In this document: piece after piece, positions 29,773-36,680 of the stretch
How the letters are laid out: each line of letters begins with the position of its first letter
Numbering within the stretch: the first letter of the stretch is position 1
Assembly: GCF_011440275.1 (NCBI RefSeq)
Contig: NZ_JAAOIV010000016.1
Coordinates: forward strand, 1 to 42,027
Source of the DNA: Metallococcus carri
GTDB lineage: Bacteria; Actinomycetota; Actinomycetes; Actinomycetales; Dermatophilaceae
Direction of reading: 5' to 3'
Length of the DNA: 42,027 nt
Made by a program: the position numbers and the translations under genes
Notes under the pieces: generated by a model
Seen by the model: the letters and a program-made list of their open reading frames with translations, nothing else
The model's database searches: none
What the model was told of the DNA's origin: nothing

Positions 29773-29870
29773 GTGACGTTTCGGGAGGAACTGGTGACGT
29801 TTCGCGAAGCACTAGTGACGTTTCGGGAGGAACTGGTGACGTTTCGCGAAGCACTAGTGACGTTTCGCGG
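29773..29870. repeat. 21-bp repeat array B (five units, alternating types)
   Basis: GTGACGTTTCG units begin at 29773, 29794, 29815, 29836 and 29857, exactly 21 bp apart and all in one orientation. Units alternate between endings GGAGGAACTG and CGAAGCACTA, giving a 42-bp higher-order period; the fifth is cut short. The last unit lies within the SseB-like gene and encodes its terminal AKRH, with TAG (29854-29856) right after, exactly as in array A. Confidence 0.93.
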
Positions 29871-30651
29871 GTGTGGGGCGGATGGCGAAGGTGAGGGCGT
29901 CGATCCGAGCCCGGGTTTCGCCGTCGGTTGCGATGCGCTCCCCCACGCGCTGCGCGATCCCTTGCAGCGCAGCCGAATCGAGCCCGTCCCGCACGAACAG
30001 CACTACCCGCAGCGCCCCGTTCTCCCCCGCCTCGCATTCGGCGGACGCCACGTCCGGTTCGTCGCGGACGGCCGCCTCCACGGCCGCCCGCACGTGCCCA
30101 TCGAGGTATGCCGGTTGCCAGTCGCGACCCGTCGCCAGCGCCCAGACCATGCTGGGTCGCAGCGTCACCGGGGACGGCCCGGCGAGGTCCACCACCATCA
30201 CGTCGCAGCGTTCGCTGATCGCTGCCTGAGCCGCCCGCGCGGAGGTGACCGGTGAGGGCCGGGCGGCCGGATCCCAGGCCTGCAACTCGGGCATGCCGCT
30301 GAAGACCGGCAGGGCGCGCATGCCCTCCGGCGACACGAGGGTCGCGACCGCCATATCGGCGCTCTTGTCGGCGGTCAGCGCTCCCTCGTGCACTACCTCG
30401 GTCGGCGCGGCCACGATCGGCACCAGCAACCGGGCGGTCGACAGCACACGCATCAGGTTGGTTTCATCGTCCGGATTGCGCAGTGCCGCAAGGAGATTCA
30501 CGTCGGCCGAGCCGTCGTCGGCTCCGAACCCGGTGTCCGTCACCTCGCGGCCGCGCCAACTCTGACCAGCGGAATCGGCCGGCCCGCTGGGGGCCCGCGT
30601 CACCCCGTGAGCTCGCTCAGCGGAATCGGCCGGGTCGTCCGGCATACCCAT
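29854..30651 (-). CDS. SseB-family protein
   Basis: Two-part protein: a variable N-terminus of about 50 residues (with PADSA repeated as DPADSAERA and GPADSAGQS), then an SseB-like domain (VNLLAALRNPDDETNLMRVL, LLVPIVAAPTEVV, ADMAVATLVSPEGMRALPVF) and a second half resembling SseB C-terminal regions (ALRVVLFVRDGLDSAALQGI). The molecular role is unknown; an SseB-like gene next to hisA is common in actinobacteria. ATG 30651 shares bases with the hisA stop, so it is coupled to the his operon; ATG 30645 and GTG 30654 are alternatives. The last four residues AKRH belong to the 21-bp repeat. Confidence 0.85.
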   Translation of the reverse strand: MGMPDDPADSAERAHGVTRAPSGPADSAGQSWRGREVTDTGFGADDGSADVNLLAALRNPDDETNLMRVLSTARLLVPIVAAPTEVVHEGALTADKSADMAVATLVSPEGMRALPVFSGMPELQAWDPAARPSPVTSARAAQAAISERCDVMVVDLAGPSPVTLRPSMVWALATGRDWQPAYLDGHVRAAVEAAVRDEPDVASAECEAGENGALRVVLFVRDGLDSAALQGIAQRVGERIATDGETRARIDALTFAIRPTPAKRH

Positions 30652-31388
30652 CACGGACGCCCAGCCACCTCGAGCGCGTCGGGCAGTGTGAACGCACCGC
30701 GGTATAGCGCCGACCCGACGATCGCGCCCTCGACACCGTCCGGCACCAACTCACGAATCGCCGCAATGTCCTGCAGCGTCGACACGCCACCGGAGGCCAC
30801 CACCGGCCGGTCCGTGCGCGCACACACGTCCGCCAGCAGCCCGAGGTTCGGGCCTTGCAGCATCCCGTCCTTGGCCACATCGGTCACGACATACCGGGCG
30901 CAGCCTTCGGCATCGAGGCGCTGCAAGGTCTCGTAGAGGTCGCCGCCCTCCTTGGTCCAGCCGCGCGCCGCGAGCGTCGTGCCCCGCACGTCTAGGCCCA
31001 CGGCCACCCGGTCGCCGAACTCCGCGATCGCCGCCGCCGTCCAGGCCGGGTCCTCCAGAGCGGCCGTGCCGAGGTTGACCCGTCGGCAGCCGCTCGCCAG
31101 CGCGGCGCGCAGGGACTCGTCGTCGCGGATGCCGCCGGACATCTCCACCTTGATGTCCAGGCGCCCGACGATCGAGGCGAGCAGTTCCCGGTTGGACCCG
31201 CGCCCGAAGGCCGCGTCGAGGTCGACCAGGTGCAGCCACTCCGCGCCCTGCTCCTGCCACGCGCGGGCGGCCTCCCACGGGTCGCCGAACTCGCCACCGG
31301 TCCCGGCAACGCCCTGCACGAGTTGCACCGCCTGCCCGTCCACGACATCGACGGCGGGCAGCAGCTCAAGGCGAGGGGCGGTCGGCAT
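30651..31388 (-). CDS. hisA: phosphoribosyl isomerase (HisA/PriA type)
   Basis: TIM-barrel isomerase for ProFAR in histidine synthesis; the actinobacterial PriA form also isomerises PRA for tryptophan. PriA-like features: [73 protein letters not shown] and [12 protein letters not shown]. In PriA proteins the segment is normally AVRLVxG with an Arg thought to hold the PRA carboxylate; here it is AVQLVQG. The ARGW segment with the second Arg and the Trp is kept. 245 aa from ATG 31388, with AAAGGAA upstream. 20 nt after the hisH stop. Confidence 0.93.
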   Translation of the reverse strand: MPTAPRLELLPAVDVVDGQAVQLVQGVAGTGGEFGDPWEAARAWQEQGAEWLHLVDLDAAFGRGSNRELLASIVGRLDIKVEMSGGIRDDESLRAALASGCRRVNLGTAALEDPAWTAAAIAEFGDRVAVGLDVRGTTLAARGWTKEGGDLYETLQRLDAEGCARYVVTDVAKDGMLQGPNLGLLADVCARTDRPVVASGGVSTLQDIAAIRELVPDGVEGAIVGSALYRGAFTLPDALEVAGRP

Positions 31389-31408
31389 ACGGTGAATTCC
31401 TTTGTCGT

Positions 31409-32014
31409 TCAGAGGGTTTCGAGCCAGTTTGTCAGCAGGTGCGCGCCGGCGTCACCGGACTTCTCCGGGTGGAACTGGGTGCCGGCGAGCGCGCCGTCCT
31501 CGACGGCCGCCACGAACCGTTCGCCATGCTCGGCGGTCGACACGAGAGCCGGTGCGTCGAAGGAGTGCGGCGCGAAGGAGTGCACGAAGTAGAAGCGCTC
31601 GTCCTCGACCCCGCGAAAGAGCGTCGATCCGGCGGCGACGGTCACGGGCGACCAGCCCATGTGCGGCACCACCGGCGCGCGCAACCGGCTCACCTGGCCG
31701 GTCCAGAGCCCCAGGCCCGGGCGCCCGCCGCCCTCCTCGGTCGAGTCCTCGAAGAAGGACTGGAAGCCCACGCACACACCCAGCACCGGCCGCCCGGCCT
31801 CGACCCGCGACCGCACCACGGCTGCCCCACCGGAGTCGACGAGAGCGCCCACGCAGGCGTGAAAATTGCCGACGCCCGGCACATAGAGCCCGTCGGCCGC
31901 CAGCGCCGCCGAGGCGTCCCCGGTCAAGGTGACCTCGGCGCCGACGCGCTCGAGCATCCGCACCACGGACCGCACATTGCCGCTGCCGTAGTCGAGGACG
32001 ACCACGCGTTTCAC
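31409..32014 (-). CDS. hisH: imidazole glycerol phosphate synthase, glutaminase subunit
   Basis: Class I glutamine amidotransferase that feeds ammonia to HisF. Seen: [20 protein letters not shown] at the start, [15 protein letters not shown], the nucleophile in [24 protein letters not shown] and the catalytic His-Glu in [13 protein letters not shown]. 201 aa. Starts at GTG 32014 overlapping the upstream gene by GTGA. hisF does not follow in this window: an SseB-like gene takes its usual place after hisA. Confidence 0.95.
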   Translation of the reverse strand: MKRVVVLDYGSGNVRSVVRMLERVGAEVTLTGDASAALAADGLYVPGVGNFHACVGALVDSGGAAVVRSRVEAGRPVLGVCVGFQSFFEDSTEEGGGRPGLGLWTGQVSRLRAPVVPHMGWSPVTVAAGSTLFRGVEDERFYFVHSFAPHSFDAPALVSTAEHGERFVAAVEDGALAGTQFHPEKSGDAGAHLLTNWLETL

Positions 32015-32628
32015 GAGTGCTCCCTCAGCTCCGCGCTGACTTCGTCGTCTTCGGCGACCACCCGTTCGAATCGTTCGACGGCGCTACGCCGCGGCTCGAC
32101 GAGGACCGCCTCGGGGTCGCTCTTGACGCCGCGGCCACCGATCAACCCCTCGCCGGGCAGGGCCAGCACGCGCACCAGGTCGTCCAGCAATTCGACCGGA
32201 TCGCCCTCGCGGCTGCGCAGCAGCGATCGCACCTCACCCACGGCCTCGGGCACGACGCCGGCGGCACGCACCAGATCATCCGGCCGGGCCGGCGGCAGGT
32301 GCGGTGCCCGCACCGCACCGCGCGAAGGCTCCCACACGACATACCGGGTGATCGCCCGCCAGCCACGTGGGTGCACGACGACGACCGCGCGGCCGTCGGT
32401 CACGAAGAAGCCCAACGCCGGCCGCATCCGCGACGGCAGCGGCCGGCTGGCGAGCACCGCGATGCCGTCACGATAGGGATCCTTGGCCTGGGCCGGCCCC
32501 GCGGGAACGACTGCGGTCCAACCGGATTGGGGCAGCACATAGGCCGGCACCACCCCTTGGCGGATCCAGCCGTCGACCGACTTGGCGTCGGCGTGCAGCA
32601 GCAACAGACCCGGCAGCGTCTCGGCCAT
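32011..32628 (-). CDS. uncharacterised protein within the his operon
   Basis: I do not recognise a named family. 205 aa, no signal peptide or membrane helix. It has alternating strand-like and loop segments (GLLLLHADAKSVDGWIRQGV, GWTAVVPAGPAQ, ALGFFVTDGRAVVVVHPRGW, ITRYVVWEP) and a charged helical C-terminus (EGDPVELLDDLVRVLALPGE, RSAVERFERVVAEDDEVSAE). Start ATG 32628 lies 4 nt after the hisB stop and the stop overlaps hisH (GTGA), so it is translated with the pathway enzymes. Position suggests a histidine-linked or purely co-expressed role; no function is claimed. Confidence 0.8.
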   Translation of the reverse strand: MAETLPGLLLLHADAKSVDGWIRQGVVPAYVLPQSGWTAVVPAGPAQAKDPYRDGIAVLASRPLPSRMRPALGFFVTDGRAVVVVHPRGWRAITRYVVWEPSRGAVRAPHLPPARPDDLVRAAGVVPEAVGEVRSLLRSREGDPVELLDDLVRVLALPGEGLIGGRGVKSDPEAVLVEPRRSAVERFERVVAEDDEVSAELREHS

Positions 32629-32632
32629 CGGC

Positions 32633-33232
32633 TTAGAGCGCACCCTTCGCGCTCGGTATGCCGACCACGCGCGGGTCGCGCTCGACGGCGGCCCGCAGCG
32701 CCCGCGCGAAGGCCTTGAACTGCGCCTCGACGATGTGGTGCGGGTCGCGCCCGGACAGCACCCGCACGTGCAGCGCGATGCCGGCGTGGTGAGCGATGCT
32801 CTCGAAGATGTGCCGGGTCAGCGAACCGGTGTAGCTGCCGCCGATGAGCGCGTAGATCTGCCCTTCCGGCTCACCCTCGTGCACCACGAAGGGCCGGCCG
32901 GCGACGTCGACAACCGCCTGCGCGAGCGCTTCGTCCAGCGGCACGAGCGCGTCGCCGAACCGGCTGATGCCGGACTTGTCGCCGAGCGCCTCGCGCAGCG
33001 CGTCGCCGAGCACGATCGCGGTGTCCTCGACGCTGTGGTGCGCGTCCACGTCGACATCACCCACGGTGGTGACCTGCAGGTCGATCAGCGAGTGCTTGCT
33101 GAACGACTCGAGCATGTGGTCGAAGAACCGCACGCCGGTCGACACCTCGTAGCTGCCGGTGCCGTCCAGGTCGATGCGCAGGTCGACCTTGGACTCCTTG
33201 GTCTCGCGCGTGAGGTGCGCGGTGCGATTCAT
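32633..33232 (-). CDS. hisB: imidazoleglycerol-phosphate dehydratase
   Basis: Mn-dependent dehydratase of histidine synthesis. Seen: the paired metal motifs [14 protein letters not shown] and [20 protein letters not shown] in the N-half, and FFVHEGEP-like [12 protein letters not shown] and [23 protein letters not shown] in the C-half. 199 aa from ATG 33232, monofunctional, without the phosphatase domain found in enterobacteria. ATGA overlap with hisC. Confidence 0.97.
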   Translation of the reverse strand: MNRTAHLTRETKESKVDLRIDLDGTGSYEVSTGVRFFDHMLESFSKHSLIDLQVTTVGDVDVDAHHSVEDTAIVLGDALREALGDKSGISRFGDALVPLDEALAQAVVDVAGRPFVVHEGEPEGQIYALIGGSYTGSLTRHIFESIAHHAGIALHVRVLSGRDPHHIVEAQFKAFARALRAAVERDPRVVGIPSAKGAL

Positions 33233-34344
33233 CGAGCGTCCTTCCCGGTGGTGTCCAGCACGTCGCGGAGCGCGGCGAGGACCGCCTCGGCCTCGTCCGG
33301 CGTGCCGGCCGTGATCCGCAGGTGGTGCGGTATGCCGACATCGCGCACCAGCACCCCGCGCTCGAGCAGAGCCTGCCAGGTATGCCGGGCGTCCGCGAAC
33401 CCTCCCACCAGCACGAAGTTCGCGTCCGAGGGTACGGGCTGCAGGCCGAGGTCCGTCGTGCCTTGGACCAACCGGTCGCGGGTGGCCTTGATCGCGTCCA
33501 CCATCGACAGCATGGTGTCGGCGTGTTCGAGGGCGGCGAGCGCGGTCGCCTGGGTCACCGACGACAGGTGGTAGGGCATCCGCACCAGCCGCAGCAGATC
33601 GATCAGTTCGGGCGCCGCGGTGAGATAACCCAGCCGCAGGCCGGCGCAGGCGAAGGCCTTGGACATGGTCCGGGTGACGACCAGCCGGTCCCGGCCCTCG
33701 AGCAGCGTGATCGCCGACGGAGTGCCGGGGCGGGCGAATTCGGCATACGCCTCGTCGACGACGACGATCGCGCGCGGCGCCGCGTCGTAGACCGCCCGCA
33801 CGACCTCCAGGTCGAGCGCGGTGCCGGTCGGGTTGTTCGGCGAGCAGAGGAAGACCACCTGCGGGTCCGCCTCGCGAGCCTGGCGCACCGCGAGCTCGGC
33901 GTCGATGTCGAAGACCGTGGGGTCGCTGTCGCGCAACCCGTCGACCCACGCCGTGCCCGCGGTGGCGGCGATGATCGGGTGCATCGAGTAGGACGGGGTG
34001 AACCCGAGGGCGGTGCGCCCGTGGCCGCCGAAGGCCTGCACGATGTGCAGCAGCACCTCGTTGGAGCCGTTGCCGGCCCAGAGCCGGTCGGTCTGCAGCG
34101 GCACCCCGGTCGTGCGGGCGAGGTATGCCGCGAGCGCCTGCCGGAGCGCGGTGAACTCCCGGTCCGGATAGCGGTTCAGGGTCGGCGCGACCTCACCCAC
34201 CCGGCGCAGGATCGTCTCCACGACCTCGGGGGGCACGGGATAGGAGGATTCGTTGGTGTTGACCGCGACCGGGACGTCCAGCTGCGGGGCACCGTAGGGC
34301 GTGCGGCCGCGCAGGTCGGGCCGCAGCAGATCCTGCAGGCTCAC
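33229..34344 (-). CDS. hisC: histidinol-phosphate aminotransferase
   Basis: PLP-dependent class I/II transaminase. Seen: [63 protein letters not shown], the PLP Asp in [14 protein letters not shown] and the Schiff-base Lys in [21 protein letters not shown] 34344 overlaps the hisD stop by GTGA, giving 371 aa; the upstream part of the open frame is a shadow of hisD. Confidence 0.96.
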   Translation of the reverse strand: MSLQDLLRPDLRGRTPYGAPQLDVPVAVNTNESSYPVPPEVVETILRRVGEVAPTLNRYPDREFTALRQALAAYLARTTGVPLQTDRLWAGNGSNEVLLHIVQAFGGHGRTALGFTPSYSMHPIIAATAGTAWVDGLRDSDPTVFDIDAELAVRQAREADPQVVFLCSPNNPTGTALDLEVVRAVYDAAPRAIVVVDEAYAEFARPGTPSAITLLEGRDRLVVTRTMSKAFACAGLRLGYLTAAPELIDLLRLVRMPYHLSSVTQATALAALEHADTMLSMVDAIKATRDRLVQGTTDLGLQPVPSDANFVLVGGFADARHTWQALLERGVLVRDVGIPHHLRITAGTPDEAEAVLAALRDVLDTTGKDAR

Positions 34345-35681
34345 GATGTCGCCCGGGCCGTGATCGCCTCGCCGTGCGCGGGCAGGTCCTCGGCGTTGGC
34401 CAAGGTCACCACCATCGAGGCGACATCCGCGAGCGCCTCGCGGGTGTAGTCGACGACGTGGATGCCGCGCAGGAAGGACTGCACCGACAGGCCGCTGCTG
34501 TGGCAAGCACATCCGCCGGTCGGCAGCACGTGGTTGGATCCGGCGCAGTAGTCGCCGAGGCTGACCGGCGCCCACGGACCGACGAAGATGGCGCCAGCGT
34601 TGCGAACGCGCGCGGCGACCTGGGCCGCGTCGCGGGTCTGGATCTCCAGGTGCTCGGCGGCATAGGCGTCGACCACCCGCACGCCGTCATCGAGGCCGTC
34701 GACCAGCACGATGCCGGACTGGCGGCCGGTGAGGGCGGCCTGCACCCGCTCGGTGTGCTTGGTCGCCGCGGCCCGCCGGGCGACGGCCGCATCGACGGCG
34801 TCGGCGAGGTCGGTGGAGTCGGTCACCAGCACCGAGGCGGCGAGCTCGTCGTGCTCGGCCTGGCTGATCAGGTCGGCCGCCACCAGGTCGGGGTCGGCGG
34901 CATCGTCGGCGAGGATCGCGATTTCGGTCGGGCCCGCCTCGGAGTCGATGCCGATCAGCCCCTTGAGCAGCCGCTTGGCTGCGGTGACATAGACATTCCC
35001 GGGGCCGGTGACGAGGGTGACGGGTTCGCAGACCGTCTCGCCGGCCTCGTCGCGCACGCCGTAGGCGAACACGGCCACGGCCTGGGCACCGCCCACGGCA
35101 TACACCTCCTCGACCCCGAGCAGACCGCACGCGGCGAGGATGGTCGGGTGCGGATAGCCGGCGAAGACGCCGGAGTTGTCCGCCTGGGGCGGGCTCGCGA
35201 CGGCGAATGACGGCACCCCGGCGGCCTGCGCCGGGACGACGTTCATCACCACGCTGCTGGGGTAAACCGCTTGTCCCCCAGGCACATACAGACCCACGCG
35301 GTCGACCGGCACCCACCGCTCGGTGACGGCGCCACCGGGCACCACCTGGGTGGTGACATCGGTGCGGCGCTGGTCGTTGTGCACCAGCCGGGCGCGGCGG
35401 ATGGCCTCTTCGAGAGCCGCCCGCACGTCGGGGTCGAGCTGCTCGACGGCCTGGGCGATGATCTGCGCCGGCACCCGCAGCTGGGGCGGGCGCACCTTGT
35501 CGAACTGCTCGTCCAGGTCGAGCACGTCCCGCTCGCTGCCGTGATGCACGCGTTCGCAGATCGGGCGCACCGTCTCCAGTGCGGCCTCGACGTCGAACTC
35601 GGCGCGCGGCAGCTTCTCGCGCAGCCCGCGGGCGTCGAGGGACGCCAGCGCCGGACCGCGCAGATCGATTCGGGACAACAT
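34341..35681 (-). CDS. hisD: histidinol dehydrogenase
   Basis: Zn-dependent, two-step NAD oxidation of histidinol. Seen: [75 protein letters not shown] with [14 protein letters not shown], and [20 protein letters not shown]. 446 aa from ATG 35681 (MLSRIDLRG). TAAAAT lies 7 nt before the ATG, so the operon hisDCB-x-HA-sseB probably starts on a leaderless mRNA. A shorter N-terminus than ATG 35747 is supported by the promoter and by family length. Confidence 0.97.
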   Translation of the reverse strand: MLSRIDLRGPALASLDARGLREKLPRAEFDVEAALETVRPICERVHHGSERDVLDLDEQFDKVRPPQLRVPAQIIAQAVEQLDPDVRAALEEAIRRARLVHNDQRRTDVTTQVVPGGAVTERWVPVDRVGLYVPGGQAVYPSSVVMNVVPAQAAGVPSFAVASPPQADNSGVFAGYPHPTILAACGLLGVEEVYAVGGAQAVAVFAYGVRDEAGETVCEPVTLVTGPGNVYVTAAKRLLKGLIGIDSEAGPTEIAILADDAADPDLVAADLISQAEHDELAASVLVTDSTDLADAVDAAVARRAAATKHTERVQAALTGRQSGIVLVDGLDDGVRVVDAYAAEHLEIQTRDAAQVAARVRNAGAIFVGPWAPVSLGDYCAGSNHVLPTGGCACHSSGLSVQSFLRGIHVVDYTREALADVASMVVTLANAEDLPAHGEAITARATS

Positions 35682-35688
35682 GGTGGCG

Positions 35689-35694
35689 ATTTTA
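35689..35694 (-). promoter_or_regulatory. leaderless -10 box of the his operon
   Basis: TAAAAT on the minus strand, 7 nt before the hisD ATG. The -35 region is not clear. The best -10 match in the window. Confidence 0.65.
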
Positions 35695-35815
35695 GTGAGT
35701 GTGCGCGGGTGGCTCGTCGGGCGTCCGCACGGCGGGCGGCGGGCCATGGCTCATGTCCTGGGGCGCTTCGGGGGCGGGCCTGCATGCGGACCGGCCACTC
35801 ACATGCGGGCAAGCG

Positions 35816-35879
35816 ACTCGCATGCCGTGGTCACGGCATACGAGTGCGGGTTCCGCATGCGAGTGGCGTCACGGCATGC
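35816..35879. repeat. inverted/direct repeats between hisD and the FetB-type gene
   Basis: ACTCGCATGCCGTG (35816-35829) faces CACGGCATACGAGT (35832-35845) across two bases: a 14-bp stem with one mismatch. CACGGCAT(A/G)C recurs 38 bp on (35832 and 35870) and CGCATGCGAGT at 35854-35864 repeats the other half. Nothing coding is seen in 35695-35899. Confidence 0.65.
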
Positions 35880-35899
35880 AGGTGCGGTGTCGGTGCGCC

Positions 35900-36661
35900 T
35901 CACCCCGCCGGACGGAACTGACCGAGCCGGCCGCGCACGAACAAGTGCACGGTGAGCGACACCGCCACCGCCTGCACCAGCAGCAGCGCGGCGAGCACGA
36001 TGAGCTGCACGGCCGCGGCCTGCGCCGGGGAGGCACCACCGAGCAGGGCACCGACGAAGGCCCCGGGCAGTGTCACCAGCCCCACGGTGCGGGTCTGGTC
36101 CAGCCCCGGGACGAGCGCCAGCGGTGCGGCCGGGCGCGCCACGATGTCGGCGCTCACCGGCACGGGCAGGCCGAGCGCGAGCGCCCCGGCATACACCTCG
36201 AAGTGATCGCGCATCGCAGCGTGCATCGAGCGCCCGGCGAGGCTGGTGGCGGTCATCGCGTTGCCGATCAGGATGCCGAGCACGGGCACCGTCGCGATCG
36301 GCGTGAGCGGCACCAGCCGGGTGGCCGCGATCGCCAGGCCGCCGGTGAGCGAACCGGTCGCGACCGGGATGAGGGTCCAGGCGGTGGCGTGACCGGTGAC
36401 CCGCCGCGCGCTGGTGAGTCCGGCGATGGCGATCATCGCGGTGCAAAAGAGCGCGGTGAACCACCACGAGTGCAGCACTGCGGTGATGATCGCCCCGACG
36501 ACGGCGAGCTGAGCGGTGGCGCGGGCCGCCGCGGTCAGTTGGTCGCGTGCGATTCCGAAGCGCGACCGCCAGGCGATCACCGCAGCCAGCGCGGCACACA
36601 ACGCGGTGAACCCGACGACGACCACCACATCGGCGAGGTCGTGCACCTGGACGAGCGTCAC
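35900..36661 (-). CDS. FetB-type (UPF0014) ABC permease, putative metal/iron exporter
   Basis: Integral membrane protein of about 253 aa with about seven helices. Seen: VVVVVGFTALCAALAAVIAW, ATAQLAVVGAIITAVLHSWW, the family segment VPVLGILIGNAMTATSLAGR and TVGLVTLPGAFVGALLGGASPAQAAAVQLIVL. E. coli FetAB exports iron under oxidative stress; here no ATPase (fetA) is adjacent, so the partner is unknown. Start GTG 36661 has CATACT 7 nt before it (leaderless). It lies 19 nt after the glnE stop on the same strand. Confidence 0.88.
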   Translation of the reverse strand: MTLVQVHDLADVVVVVGFTALCAALAAVIAWRSRFGIARDQLTAAARATAQLAVVGAIITAVLHSWWFTALFCTAMIAIAGLTSARRVTGHATAWTLIPVATGSLTGGLAIAATRLVPLTPIATVPVLGILIGNAMTATSLAGRSMHAAMRDHFEVYAGALALGLPVPVSADIVARPAAPLALVPGLDQTRTVGLVTLPGAFVGALLGGASPAQAAAVQLIVLAALLLVQAVAVSLTVHLFVRGRLGQFRPAG

Positions 36662-36680
36662 CCGAGCAAGTATGGCGGGG

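Noticed and set aside
32633-33949. 438-aa open frame containing hisB
   Set aside because: The extension upstream of ATG 33232 is hisC antiphase reading; hisB is a standard 199-aa protein from 33232.
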